DNA of 44,236 nucleotides from Bacillota bacterium (GTDB taxonomy: Bacteria; Bacillota; Clostridia; Acetivibrionales; DSM-1351). Positions 27,256 through 35,754 of the stretch are shown in pieces (position 1 is the first letter of the stretch; each line of letters begins with the position of its first letter). The stretch lies in contig JAFABO010000131.1 of the NCBI GenBank assembly GCA_023426005.1, positions 1 to 44,236 on the forward strand. The letters are read 5' to 3'. The notes beneath the pieces are model-generated. The model was not told where the DNA came from. It searched no databases and worked only from the letters and a program-made list of their open reading frames with translations. Made by a program: the position numbers and the translations under genes.

Positions 27256-27358
27256 TAACGTGTTGTGCCAATTAATTTAACTTTTGCTTTACCTATATAA
27301 TTTTTCATATCAAATGGTAACTCCCGAACTAACTTTATAAAATAAGTGCAGCACGTTA
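27256..27358 (+). repeat. Complete MITE-like palindromic repeat (103 bp)
   Basis: The ends are imperfect inverted repeats: TAACGTGTTGTGC at the left and the complement of TAACGTGCTGCAC at the right. The interior includes TTTTGCTTTAC and, towards the right end, AACTTTATAAAATAAG. A diverged full-length copy is at 38117-38220 and partial copies at 1898, 38078 and 38381. It fills the gap between two convergent genes, and its right end provides the stop codon of the permease gene at 27356. No transposase was seen. It may also act as a bidirectional terminator. Confidence 0.65.
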
Positions 27359-28108
27359 TTTCATACGTTTCAGCCAGGGAGCACAGGCTGCTTCCAGCCG
27401 GTCCAGCAGCTTAAAGAGCACTATTCCCACAAGGCCAAGGGCCAGAATGCCGCTGAACATCTGGACATAATCCATTTTTGTCCATGCGCTCAGGATGTAA
27501 TAGCCGATCCCGTACACCGTTGCATAATTCTCGGCAAAAAATAGCGAAGCCAGCGATATTCCGATACTTATCCTCAAGCCTCCGAATATATGGGGGAGGA
27601 TTGCCGGCAGGATCAGATACCGGTATTTCCGGCCCGCCGGCGCGCAGAAGCTCTCCATAACCTTGAAATAAAGAGGAGGAATGTGCTCCACTCCATCCCG
27701 AACCGACAGTATGATCTGGAATATGATAATAAAAATCACCAGAATTATCTTGGATGTATTCCCCAGTCCGAACAACAGCATGAAAACCGGCAGAAACGCA
27801 ACCTTCGGTATCGGATATATGAAGTACAGCAAAGGTGAGAACAATCTCTTACAGGTTTTATTCACACCGAGAACAATCCCGGCCGGAACTCCAAGCAGCA
27901 TGGAAACGCCCACAGCTGCGGCCACTCTCAGTATGCTGGCGGCACAGTGTTTAAGCAATTCGCCGGGGACTGTAAATATATAGGCTGCAGTTTCAATGGG
28001 GGACGGTATGGTGCGGGTTTTCAAAAGCAGGTGAAGAAGCTCCCAAAGGATGAGAAAGCTTAAAAAACCTGCCAGCTGGCTCTGAGTTAATTTTTTTATG
28101 TCCTTCAT
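27356..28108 (-). CDS. NitT/TauT-family ABC permease (SsuC/TauC type)
   Basis: This 250-residue permease has about six membrane helices and the ATPase-docking sequence with APAGRKYRYLILPAILP, followed by GGLRISIGISLASLFFAENY, which is characteristic of the SsuC/TauC family. The ATG at 28108 lies 2 bp after the TGA stop of the ATPase gene, so translation is coupled. Its last codons and stop run into the palindromic repeat at 27256-27358, so the natural C-terminus may have been changed by insertion, though the protein length is normal. Confidence 0.9.
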   Translation of the reverse strand: MKDIKKLTQSQLAGFLSFLILWELLHLLLKTRTIPSPIETAAYIFTVPGELLKHCAASILRVAAAVGVSMLLGVPAGIVLGVNKTCKRLFSPLLYFIYPIPKVAFLPVFMLLFGLGNTSKIILVIFIIIFQIILSVRDGVEHIPPLYFKVMESFCAPAGRKYRYLILPAILPHIFGGLRISIGISLASLFFAENYATVYGIGYYILSAWTKMDYVQMFSGILALGLVGIVLFKLLDRLEAACAPWLKRMK

Positions 28109-28110
28109 GA

Positions 28111-28845
28111 TCACATCTCCATCTTCAGCAGCTTTCTGAGCTTGATGCACCGGTCATAGAAGCCCAGCTCTTCCCTTGCGTTCTTTACCGAATAATAAGG
28201 GTTGTCCAGCTGTGAGACAGTTCCGTCTCCATTCATCAGAAGAATGTGCTGTCCCAGCATAACAGCCTCTTCAATATCGTGAGTGACGAACAGCAGTGTC
28301 GCCGTCCGTTTTTGCTGTTCTCTTATTATTATGCCCTGCAGCTCCTCCTTTGTCATTGCATCAAGTGCAGAGGTGGGTTCATCCATCAGGAGCAGGTCCG
28401 GTTTCCCGATCAAAGTCCTTGCCAGAGCCGTCCGCTGCCGCTCGCCTCCGCTCAGTTCCTGCGGATACTTGTCCTTATGGCCTTCCAGCCGCATCTCCAC
28501 AAGCAGCTCCATTACGGCAGCCTCCAGACCGTCTGTCCGCCCCTTTAATTTTAATGGCATTGAAACCGCATCCTTTACGGTCTGCCAGGGAAACAGCCCC
28601 AAATCCTGAAACAGGAAGGCGGTTTCCCTCCTGGGAGCCCCGACTTTAACACCGCTGACGGTTACCGTCCCCCGGTCAGGTTTTAAAAATCCTGCGATGA
28701 GGTTCAGAATGGTACTTTTCCCCGAACCCGACTTGCCGATCAAAGCGTAGGAACCTCCCGCTTCCAGCCTCAGGTGAACATTGCTGAGTATCTCCCTCTT
28801 TCCATAGGAGAAGGCTACCCGATCCATTATAATAAAATCTTTCAT
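28111..28845 (-). CDS. NitT/TauT-family ABC ATPase (SsuB/TauB type)
   Basis: This 244-residue cytoplasmic ATPase has Walker A GKSGSGKST, signature LSGGERQRTALARTL, Walker B LLLMDEPTSALD and the H-loop FVTHDIEEAV. It energises the permease encoded directly downstream and probably works with the convergently encoded binding lipoprotein. The start codon has only a modest ribosome binding site (AAGGAATTAATTT). Confidence 0.9.
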   Translation of the reverse strand: MKDFIIMDRVAFSYGKREILSNVHLRLEAGGSYALIGKSGSGKSTILNLIAGFLKPDRGTVTVSGVKVGAPRRETAFLFQDLGLFPWQTVKDAVSMPLKLKGRTDGLEAAVMELLVEMRLEGHKDKYPQELSGGERQRTALARTLIGKPDLLLMDEPTSALDAMTKEELQGIIIREQQKRTATLLFVTHDIEEAVMLGQHILLMNGDGTVSQLDNPYYSVKNAREELGFYDRCIKLRKLLKMEM

Positions 28846-28960
28846 AAATTAATTCCTTATGCACAACAGCAGAAAATCCGCTGCGTTCAGTCTTTTAACG
28901 TTCATTGGTATTTATCGGGCGAATTCTTGTTCGCCAATAATAAAAAGTGACGTATAACAC

Positions 28961-28969
28961 ATTATAGCA
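28961..28969 (-). promoter_or_regulatory. Extended -10 promoter of the SsuB-like gene
   Basis: On the minus strand TGCTATAAT is an extended -10, about 116 bp before the ATPase start. The leader contains a small perfect hairpin at 28918-28935 (GGCGAA/TTCGCC). No clear -35 is present. Confidence 0.45.
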
Positions 28970-28997
28970 TAAGCCGGCGGCGCTTGTTCAGGCCCTT

Positions 28998-30230
28998 TTA
29001 CCTATATGGCCGGTATGCCACATAGCCCTGGGGCTCGTGAACGAAGCCGGCACTGCTGAGTGCTTCGGCGGCCTACTTCGGATAATCCTTAATTACAATG
29101 CGGTTTTGTGATGGAAATATCCTGCGTCTTGAATAATTCCGCGCCACCTCTGCGGTTAATCCGCAATACAGCCCTTCCACCGCTTCCCTGGGAAACATAT
29201 GCATGATGCTTATGCGGTTTGGATTATGCCCGGCGTGGCCCAGCCTCTGCATGGTACCGGAAATGGAACGGGGACAGCCGATCTGGAATACCTGATCTAT
29301 ATCACCCACATCTATTCCAAGCTCCATGGAGGAGGTCGCACACAGCAGCCTCAGTGTCCCGCTGCGAAGTGCGTTCTCAACCTCAAAGCGCTGTTCCTTG
29401 GATAAACTGCCATGATGCGTCCGGGCAAAACCCTCTCCCCCCAGCCGATTTATAAAATAGGCCAGCTTTTCGGCATAAGTGCGCCCTTCTACAAAAGCAA
29501 TGGCGCTGCCGGTACCGCCGCAATATGAATACACTGTTTTTGCAAGCTCCTGCCAAACCGGGTCGGGAGACAAATACTGCGCAGCAATATCCAGAGGTTC
29601 AATTGTGGCAGACAGGCCAATCCTCTGAAGCGGCCGCCGGCACAGCCCGTCCAGTCTTGCAGCCGACAGCATCAGATGGGCGCCCCGTTTGGAATCAATG
29701 AGGACATGCAGTTCATCTATTATAATTGCTTTAGCCGTTCCGAGAATTTTCTGACCGGATTTACTTGTAAGCATCAGATATAAGGATTCGGGAGTGGTAA
29801 TCAGAATATGCGGAGGAGCCTTTATCATCCGGCTCCGCTCCTTTTGTGCGGTGTCGCCGGTTCGTATGCCGATACTAAGCCCGGTACCGTCTGATGGAAT
29901 ACCTGCTTTTAACTGTTCCTCAAGAATTCCGTCCAGGGGACGCCTGAGATTCTCACGTATATCACCTGCAAGTGATTTGAGCGGCGATATATAGATCAGC
30001 TGCAGCTCCTGCTTTAAATCGCCGCTCCATGCCTGTTCCAGCAGTCTGTCTATAAATACCAGAAATGCGGTAAGCGTCTTACCCGTACCTGTCGGCGCCG
30101 ATACCAGCGCGTGTCTGCCCGAGGCAATTGCCGGCCAGGCCTGCCGCTGGACGGCAGTAGGTGAACCCAGGGTATTTATGAACCAGCGCTCTGTCAACTT
30201 GTTAAATATATCCGGCAATTTTTCCGCCAT
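28998..30230 (-). pseudogene. Decayed Lhr-like DEAD/DEAH helicase gene
   Basis: The 5' part encodes a good helicase core: SAPTGTGKTLTAF (motif I), IIDELH (motif II), LSATIEP (motif III), SSMELGIDVGDIDQ (motif V) and QRLGHAGHNPNRISIMHMFP (motif VI). About 35 residues that normally lie between the two RecA domains seem absent. After about 385 residues the reading frame jumps to what looks like the extreme C-terminus of the family (RIVIKDYPK, a TAG at 29073-29075, then in the same frame AAEALSSAGFVHEPQGYVAY up to a TAA at 28998). Full-length proteins have about 1,400 residues, so around 1,000 are missing. AAAGGAG precedes the ATG at 30230. Confidence 0.8.
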
Positions 30231-30342
30231 AGGTATCTCCTTTGCTGTAGAGGAATAAACAAATTTCATTATTTATATTCTCCATTTCAAAGTACAACTC
30301 CTCTCGTAATATTTTTTATATAAGCTATCACCATTAAAACTC

Positions 30343-30390
30343 TTGACAACCTAACAACTGTTAGATATAATTTCCCTAACAGTCGTTAGG
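30343..30390 (+). promoter_or_regulatory. TetR-gene promoter with twin operators
   Basis: TTGACA (30343-30348), a 17-bp spacer and TATAAT (30366-30371) match the sigma-A consensus. CTAACAACTGTTAG (30351-30364) fills the spacer, and CTAACAGTCGTTAG (30376-30389) covers the predicted transcription start. Both share the dyad CTAAC-N4-GTTAG and are 25 bp apart centre to centre. This is the pattern of an autorepressing TetR protein. Confidence 0.85.
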
Positions 30391-30413
30391 CGGAGTGCGA
30401 TAAAGGATACTTA

Positions 30414-30475
30414 CTTACATAACATTTTGTGGCCGCTATTGCGGCTCGAAGCCATAAATAGCTTAGGAGGTTAAT
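30414..30475 (+). ncRNA. Shared two-hairpin leader, copy B
   Basis: Hairpin 1 is GGCCGC (30431-30436), loop TATT and GCGGCT. Hairpin 2 is weaker here, AAGC (30449-30452) with GCTT (30461-30464). AGGAGG follows at 30465-30470, then TTAAT and the GTG start. Upstream similarity to copies A and C fades before the hairpins (TTACATAACA in place of TTTCATTACAG). Confidence 0.6.
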
Positions 30476-31099
30476 GTGACCAAAGACAAAAGTGATACAA
30501 AGAACCAAATACTGGGGGTTTCCCTGGACCTGTTCTCCCTCAGGGGCTACAGCTCGGTATCCATACGTGATATCTGCGGCAAAGTGGGCATTAAGGAAAG
30601 CTCGGTATACCATCATTTCAAAAGCAAGCAGGATATTTTTGACGTTCTCTGCAATTCCTTTACCGAAACCCTCTATGCATTGCCGCAGGCCTTTTCTGTC
30701 GAGATGCAGAAAGTGACTTCAGTAAAGGATGAGGAATTCACATTTGTGTGTCAGAGCTTTGTGAATGACTATCTCATGAACGGAAAAATAAACAAGTTCA
30801 TTCGGATGCTGATTATCGAGCAGAGCACCAATGTGCAGGCGTCCGAACTGTATCACAGGGTTTTGTTTGACGATGCTATTGCAGGACAGAAGGTCATATA
30901 CCAGTGGCTGGTCCGCATCGGCTTCCTGAAAGACCTGGATATTGATACGATGGTTACAGAATACTATGCACATGTTATTTATCTGTTTCACCGCTATCTC
31001 GCCGCAGGTGAAATCACAGAAGGGGTCAGGGCCGAAGTTAACAAAAGCCTGTTAAAGCATATTCAAAATTTTTTGGCAAAATATAAAAAAGCTGATTAG
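30476..31099 (+). CDS. TetR-family repressor of the ABC exporter operon
   Basis: This 207-residue protein has an N-terminal helix-turn-helix (GYSSVSIRDICGKVGIKESS, then VYHHFKSKQDIF, residues 18-55) and a helical ligand domain. It starts with GTG, 5 bases after AGGAGG of the shared leader. It is the first gene of a four-gene operon; the ATPase gene starts 17 bp after its stop. The twin CTAAC-N4-GTTAG dyads in its own promoter are its likely binding sites. An exported drug or peptide is the probable inducer. Confidence 0.92.
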   Translation: MTKDKSDTKNQILGVSLDLFSLRGYSSVSIRDICGKVGIKESSVYHHFKSKQDIFDVLCNSFTETLYALPQAFSVEMQKVTSVKDEEFTFVCQSFVNDYLMNGKINKFIRMLIIEQSTNVQASELYHRVLFDDAIAGQKVIYQWLVRIGFLKDLDIDTMVTEYYAHVIYLFHRYLAAGEITEGVRAEVNKSLLKHIQNFLAKYKKAD

Positions 31100-31116
31100 T
31101 CAGGAGGTATCCAAAA

Positions 31117-32037
31117 ATGTCATACATCATACAGACAAAAGAGCTGAGCAAATTATTCAAAAAATCTGCCGCAGTGGACAAAGTGGAGCTTAATGTGGAA
31201 AAGGGTGATATTTACGGCTTCATCGGGCAAAACGGCGCCGGAAAGACTACCACCATACGCATGCTGCTGAATTTGATAAAGCCCTCCGGCGGAACTGTTG
31301 AACTGTTCGGCGAAAAGGTAACAGACAGCAGCATATTCCGGCATTTGAAGAAAATTGGCGCAATCATTGAAACACCGGGGTTTTATTTGAACCTTACAGG
31401 AGAGGAAAATCTGGACATCCACCGGATCATGATGGATATTCCGGACAAATTCAGCGTTGACAGGGCTATGAAATTGGTGGGGCTGTCGGAGCAGAAGGGT
31501 AAAAAAACCCGTCAATACTCTCTTGGAATGAAACAGCGCCTCGGCCTTGCAAGAGCCCTCCTGCACGATCCGGAGCTCTTGATACTGGACGAACCCACAA
31601 ACGGACTGGACCCCCAGGGCATCGTGGAAATTCGGGATATGCTTATAAATATTTCAAAACAGGGAAAAACCATACTCATATCCTCCCACATCCTGGCAGA
31701 GGTAGAGAAAATGGTCAGCCGGATAGGCATCCTCCATAATGGGAAACTGCTTGAGGAGAGCAGCCGGGAAATTTTCCTCAAAAAATGCGGCCATTCCATC
31801 CAATACAGGGTCAGTGACCCGGTCAAGGCAGCCGGATTGATAAAAGAGCTGATTAACCAGCCGGCTATTACTGTCAATGAGGATCTGATCATTTTGGAAA
31901 TTGCGGAAAGCGATAACAGCGGAAAAATCACAAAACTGCTGGTTGAAAACGATATTGATGTAAAGGAAAGCAAGCTTGTCCAGGCTTCCCTCGAGGATTA
32001 CTTCATCAAACTTACGGGAGGGAGCGTCCATGTATAA
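31117..32037 (+). CDS. BcrA-type ABC ATPase
   Basis: This 306-residue ATPase belongs to the bacitracin/lantibiotic-resistance group: Walker A GQNGAGKTT, signature YSLGMKQRLG, Walker B LLILDEPTNGLDPQG and a C-terminal extension (about 220-306) typical of BcrA. It powers the two membrane proteins encoded next. AGGAGG precedes the ATG. The C-terminus overlaps the next gene by 8 bp, indicating coupling. Role: export of, or immunity to, a peptide or other membrane-active antibiotic (inferred from family). Confidence 0.92.
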   Translation: MSYIIQTKELSKLFKKSAAVDKVELNVEKGDIYGFIGQNGAGKTTTIRMLLNLIKPSGGTVELFGEKVTDSSIFRHLKKIGAIIETPGFYLNLTGEENLDIHRIMMDIPDKFSVDRAMKLVGLSEQKGKKTRQYSLGMKQRLGLARALLHDPELLILDEPTNGLDPQGIVEIRDMLINISKQGKTILISSHILAEVEKMVSRIGILHNGKLLEESSREIFLKKCGHSIQYRVSDPVKAAGLIKELINQPAITVNEDLIILEIAESDNSGKITKLLVENDIDVKESKLVQASLEDYFIKLTGGSVHV

Positions 32038-32743
32038 ATTATTAAACCTGGAATTCAGGAAACTGAAAGGGACGTTCCTGCTCCTGCTGGCCCCTGTTAC
32101 TTTTCTGGCACCGCTCACTCTTGTCCTCATCCAGTATGCTTCAGGCTCAAAGGCTTCTTTACCGGATATTATAACAAAAAGCAGCGTCTTTATTCAGATG
32201 ATATCCTTTGCATGTGTTGTGATTTCGGGATGCTACATAATCACCAGGGAGTATAAAAGCAATATGCTGCCATACCTGGACATTACGCCAAATTCCACGG
32301 CACGGATCCTGTTCTGCAAGTTCATCCTGCTATTTATTGAGACCCTTGTACTGCAGCTGGCCATTTTTGGAGCTTTGCTCTGTGTGAATACGGCCCTTAA
32401 CGGTTTCGACGGCGGTATTGCCTTCCGTCTCCTCGTAGCAGGCATCTTAAGTGCATTGTTCCTGGGCTGCCTGATACCGGCCATCATCTTTATAGCTTTA
32501 TGGAGGCAGAGCTTTGCCGGTTCATCAATTATTTTCCTTGTCTTATTCATGCTCACATTTCCATTTACTTTCATGAGCTATGGTTATATTTTTCCTCAGC
32601 TGGTGCCCATTATACTGGTGTCCAAATACCTGGGCTATGAACATTACACCCGGATGGGCTACGGGCCCGGAATTCTGATCCTTGCCGTTACTTTTGCAGC
32701 CTTTTTATACCTGTCGATACGCTTTGTGAAGAAAAAGGAGTGA
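32030..32743 (+). CDS. ABC-2 type permease, first subunit
   Basis: This 237-residue protein has about six membrane helices and the short cytoplasmic N-terminus (YKLLNLEFRKLKG) typical of BcrB/LanE-like ABC-2 permeases. The ATG at 32030 lies after GGAGGGAGCGTCC and overlaps the ATPase stop; in-frame ATGs upstream lie within the ATPase gene. It works with the next permease gene. Confidence 0.88.
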   Translation: MYKLLNLEFRKLKGTFLLLLAPVTFLAPLTLVLIQYASGSKASLPDIITKSSVFIQMISFACVVISGCYIITREYKSNMLPYLDITPNSTARILFCKFILLFIETLVLQLAIFGALLCVNTALNGFDGGIAFRLLVAGILSALFLGCLIPAIIFIALWRQSFAGSSIIFLVLFMLTFPFTFMSYGYIFPQLVPIILVSKYLGYEHYTRMGYGPGILILAVTFAAFLYLSIRFVKKKE

Positions 32744-32749
32744 TGGATA

Positions 32750-33484
32750 ATGCTAAGATTAGTGGAAGCGGAAATAAAAAAACTGCACACTTCAAAAATA
32801 TGGTGGCTGATTGCCGCCGGGGCAGTATTGCCGGCGCTGATCACCTGCCTTTCCTTCCTGGAGGACAGGGATATCTCATGGCTGGTTTTCACGCATGTGG
32901 CGCTGCTGATATTCAATGTTCAATCCCTTTTGACCTTCTCGGCCTTTGCGGCCTTCCTCCGGGCCAGGGAATATGAAGAAAATATGATGGAGGTAATCCT
33001 CTGCTACCCCTACCCGAAACGCAAATTCCTATTTTCCAAACTGGCTGTTATGCTTTTGGCCATTGGGACAACTGTGATTTTATTCGGTATATGCACCCTG
33101 TTTTCAGGCTCCGTGCTTCTCAAGGCTTCCCTGCCGCCGGAATTATTCCGGCATTTTATAAAAATCCTGCTGCTTGTGAGCCTGATGCATCTTCTCCTGA
33201 GTCCGGCGGCCTTTTTTCTTGCAGGGCTTACCCATTTGGCCGTATCCGGAGTTCTTTACGGAATAGTCGGCATGTGTCTGTGTATGATGCTGTACAGTAC
33301 GGATTTTATACAATTCATTCCCCTGTGCATCCCGTTCGTTCTGACAGATCATATTCTGGGCATGGATGTGATGAAAATCCTCCCAAATTACGGTATTCAC
33401 TGGAGCATCCTGGCGGTCTGGCCCGTCTTTTTCCTCTTTGCGGATGCAAAAAAGCAACAGGATATCTACAGCAGGAGCTTGTGA
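32750..33484 (+). CDS. ABC-2 type permease, second subunit
   Basis: This 244-residue membrane protein with about six helices begins LRLVEAEIKKLHTSKIWW, again the LanE/LanG-like start. It follows the first permease by 6 bp and ends the TetR operon. Two unequal permeases with one BcrA-type ATPase recall LanFEG lantibiotic immunity transporters, but no lantibiotic genes are in the window. No terminator is obvious in the 42 bp before the convergent glycosylase gene. Confidence 0.87.
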   Translation: MLRLVEAEIKKLHTSKIWWLIAAGAVLPALITCLSFLEDRDISWLVFTHVALLIFNVQSLLTFSAFAAFLRAREYEENMMEVILCYPYPKRKFLFSKLAVMLLAIGTTVILFGICTLFSGSVLLKASLPPELFRHFIKILLLVSLMHLLLSPAAFFLAGLTHLAVSGVLYGIVGMCLCMMLYSTDFIQFIPLCIPFVLTDHILGMDVMKILPNYGIHWSILAVWPVFFLFADAKKQQDIYSRSL

Positions 33485-33526
33485 TGTCATGCAGCATTGT
33501 TATTCCGTTGCTTAATAATTTTTTAA

Positions 33527-34138
33527 CTATTTTACCGACACGTATTTATTATCCCTTATATAAAATCTCCAGGGATAATCCTTTGCTTCCTCAGCATAAT
33601 CAACCCCTACCCGCGCAGTGGATACTACGCTGAATTTTTCACCTGCTCCTTCTTCCACGTATAGCCTGCTGCCGCACAGATCTTCTCCGTTTAAATTCTT
33701 ATCAATTAAAAAAGCATTGCATAATTTCCCCGGCCCGTTGGTCAACCCTTTTACCTGGTTAACTGTTAATTGATCGTACGGCTTTTTAAATCTGTTTTGA
33801 GACATTAGGTCAAATCCCTCTATAGGTTCCACAGCCCTTATCAGAACTGCCTGGGGATTTCCTTCTTCCCTGGTGACTATATTAAAGCAGTAGTACATAC
33901 CGTAAATAATAAATACATAGGAAACTCCCGGCCCGCCGTACATAACCTCCACTCTGGACGTTCTTCTCCCTCCATAGGAATGCGCGGCTTTATCCTCAAT
34001 ACCCATATATGCTTCGGCTTCAACGATTCTGGCAGAAATTTTTTGCCCGCCGATATGGTGTACGAGTACCTTTCCCAGGAGTTCCCTGGCAACTATTAAT
34101 GAATCTCTATTATAAAAATCTCTTCCCAGTATTCTCAT
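33527..34138 (-). CDS. 3-methyladenine DNA glycosylase (AAG/MPG family)
   Basis: This 203-residue base-excision repair enzyme removes alkylated purines from DNA. It has the family's catalytic motif RIVEAEAYMG (Glu40/Glu42 region), followed by DKAAHSYGGRR and MYGGPGVSYVFIIYGMYYCFN, which form the lesion pocket. Its length matches the bacterial family. The ribosome binding site is weak (GGAAATAAAAAT). It is the third gene of a minus-strand group with a ferritin-like protein and a PP2C phosphatase. Confidence 0.93.
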   Translation of the reverse strand: MRILGRDFYNRDSLIVARELLGKVLVHHIGGQKISARIVEAEAYMGIEDKAAHSYGGRRTSRVEVMYGGPGVSYVFIIYGMYYCFNIVTREEGNPQAVLIRAVEPIEGFDLMSQNRFKKPYDQLTVNQVKGLTNGPGKLCNAFLIDKNLNGEDLCGSRLYVEEGAGEKFSVVSTARVGVDYAEEAKDYPWRFYIRDNKYVSVK

Positions 34139-34184
34139 ATTTTTATTTCCATTTCAAAAAAGTTTTTATTCCATAATCGGGAGC

Positions 34185-34400
34185 TCATCCGTTTTCTCCT
34201 TTGTCTGCATTCAACATTTTTTCAAAAGCCTCGTAACGGTTGCGCAGTACATTTTCATGATTTTCTTCATCTATTCTCAATTGTTCAAAGAATTTCTTAA
34301 CTTTTGGATCATTTGCCTTTTCAGCCAGTATTTGATAACGTTTCTGGGCTTTAATCTCATCTTCAATAGCTTCTAAAATGCCCTCCAGTATCTGCCGCAT
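34185..34400 (-). CDS. Small ferritin-like/rubrerythrin-type protein
   Basis: This 71-residue helical protein carries two ferritin-like metal-binding patterns: EAIEDEIKAQKRYQILAEKA and, 25 residues on, RIDEENHENVL (the ExxH motif). Only half of a four-helix bundle is present, so it may dimerise or be a shortened rubrerythrin-like domain. It could handle peroxide or iron. GGAGGG precedes the ATG. It lies 37 bp downstream of the phosphatase gene and 46 bp upstream of the glycosylase gene. Confidence 0.75.
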   Translation of the reverse strand: MRQILEGILEAIEDEIKAQKRYQILAEKANDPKVKKFFEQLRIDEENHENVLRNRYEAFEKMLNADKGENG

Positions 34401-34437
34401 GCAGCTTCCCTCCTTAAACTCATTAAGATGTTACAGG

Positions 34438-35589
34438 TCACTGGTCCAATGCCGGCAATAATTTTACTACAACCAGTGTTATGTCATCTTTGATCTTCTC
34501 ATATTTTAAAAAATCAGTAAAATCCTCTTGAATCCTCCGGATAACATGGGAGGGCTTCATGCGGTAAATTTCACCAACCAGTTTCTTTAGCCTATCGTCA
34601 TAAAACTCATTATTGGACCTCTGCTCCGGCAATCCATCAGACATAATAAACAGAGTCATATCCGGGAGCAGCGGCAGAGAAGAATCCTCATAAATTAACA
34701 TATCGGCATCTATAGCTGCCGATATTGGAAGCCCCGCATGGTTCAGCTCTACTATATTATATCCATCCCCGGCCAATATAGGACAGGTATGTAAACCCGC
34801 ATTACAATAGGTCAACTCATTTGTTTTCAGATCAAATACAGCTATGAAAAGGCAAACCAGGTATTCATCCGGATACCCTTCCTTTATATATTGCTCAATA
34901 AAAAAATGCATGATTTCTTTAGGGGACAATAATTGCCCCGGCACATGCTTGAGTCTGAAAAAACTTCTTATCGTATCTTTTACAAAAATAGCCAGCATGG
35001 CACTGTCCAATCCATGTCCTGAAACATCGGCTATAAAGCATACATATTGATCAAAATAATCATTCAGCAGCCCATTGTCCACTTTAAATGCATCGAATAA
35101 ATCTCCGCCCAGCTCTTCGGCGGGAATATACAGGGAAGCAAAGGAGATATTTTCTGTATCAGGAAGACTCTCAGGCAGGGAACGCTTGTGAATTTTAACT
35201 GCATTTGCTATTTCAACATCCAGTTTTTTTCGTAATCTTTCATATTCCACATATTTTTCATTGCCACAAATATATATATGATTATCCTTCCGGGAAAACT
35301 TGAGATGAAGTTTCAATACCTCATGCTTGCCGCGTAATAAAAATTCCGCCCAGCCGGAGGACTCTTCGGCTGCACTGTCAAATAAGGCTTTAGCCTTATT
35401 TGCGTGAATGTCCTCAAGGATATCAAAAAAGCTTTTTCCTTGCAGCTCTGAGCCGGTATAGCCCAAGTATGACCGCATGGCCTTATTGGAGAAAACTATC
35501 TGCCCGGCGGCATTACAAACCAGAATTCGGTCACCAATCATATCGACTATTGTTTCATTTATTTTCGTTATGTCAAAGTCCATCTCCAA
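34438..35589 (-). CDS. PAS-domain PP2C/SpoIIE-type phosphatase
   Basis: This 383-residue cytoplasmic regulator has an N-terminal PAS domain (about 10-120, with DRILVCNAAGQIVFSNKAMR) and a short coiled linker (about 120-145). The RsbU/SpoIIE serine phosphatase domain that follows holds AEELGGDLFDAF, FIADVSGHGLDSAMLA and IMSDGLPEQ, where the Asp residues bind Mn. It would dephosphorylate an anti-sigma-factor antagonist, but no such partner gene is nearby. The start is TTG (35589), chosen because GGAGGAG lies 7 bases upstream; the ATG at 35583 has no properly spaced site. Confidence 0.9.
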   Translation of the reverse strand: MEMDFDITKINETIVDMIGDRILVCNAAGQIVFSNKAMRSYLGYTGSELQGKSFFDILEDIHANKAKALFDSAAEESSGWAEFLLRGKHEVLKLHLKFSRKDNHIYICGNEKYVEYERLRKKLDVEIANAVKIHKRSLPESLPDTENISFASLYIPAEELGGDLFDAFKVDNGLLNDYFDQYVCFIADVSGHGLDSAMLAIFVKDTIRSFFRLKHVPGQLLSPKEIMHFFIEQYIKEGYPDEYLVCLFIAVFDLKTNELTYCNAGLHTCPILAGDGYNIVELNHAGLPISAAIDADMLIYEDSSLPLLPDMTLFIMSDGLPEQRSNNEFYDDRLKKLVGEIYRMKPSHVIRRIQEDFTDFLKYEKIKDDITLVVVKLLPALDQ

Positions 35590-35649
35590 CAGTGTTCTCC
35601 TCCAACTCTACCAGACTTTTCATATGGCTTATAATATACTTGCTATTTA

Positions 35650-35658
35650 ATTATATCA
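35650..35658 (-). promoter_or_regulatory. Extended -10 promoter of the phosphatase operon
   Basis: On the minus strand TGATATAAT is a perfect extended -10, about 60 bp before the TTG start. The -35 region is poor. Confidence 0.45.
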
Positions 35659-35754
35659 TAATTGCCCTTTGTTATCACACATAAAGGGGTAACATTTTTT
35701 GTATTCTCATCCTTCCCATACAAACCCATATATGGATTTCAGGTCTGTTTAAAA

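Noticed and set aside
29073..29075. TAG as pyrrolysine in the helicase gene.
   Set aside because: The gene also lacks most of its length, so a nonsense mutation in a relic fits better.
30386..30616. Antisense frame across the TetR start.
   Set aside because: It lies over the promoter, operators and leader of a clear gene and has no supporting features.
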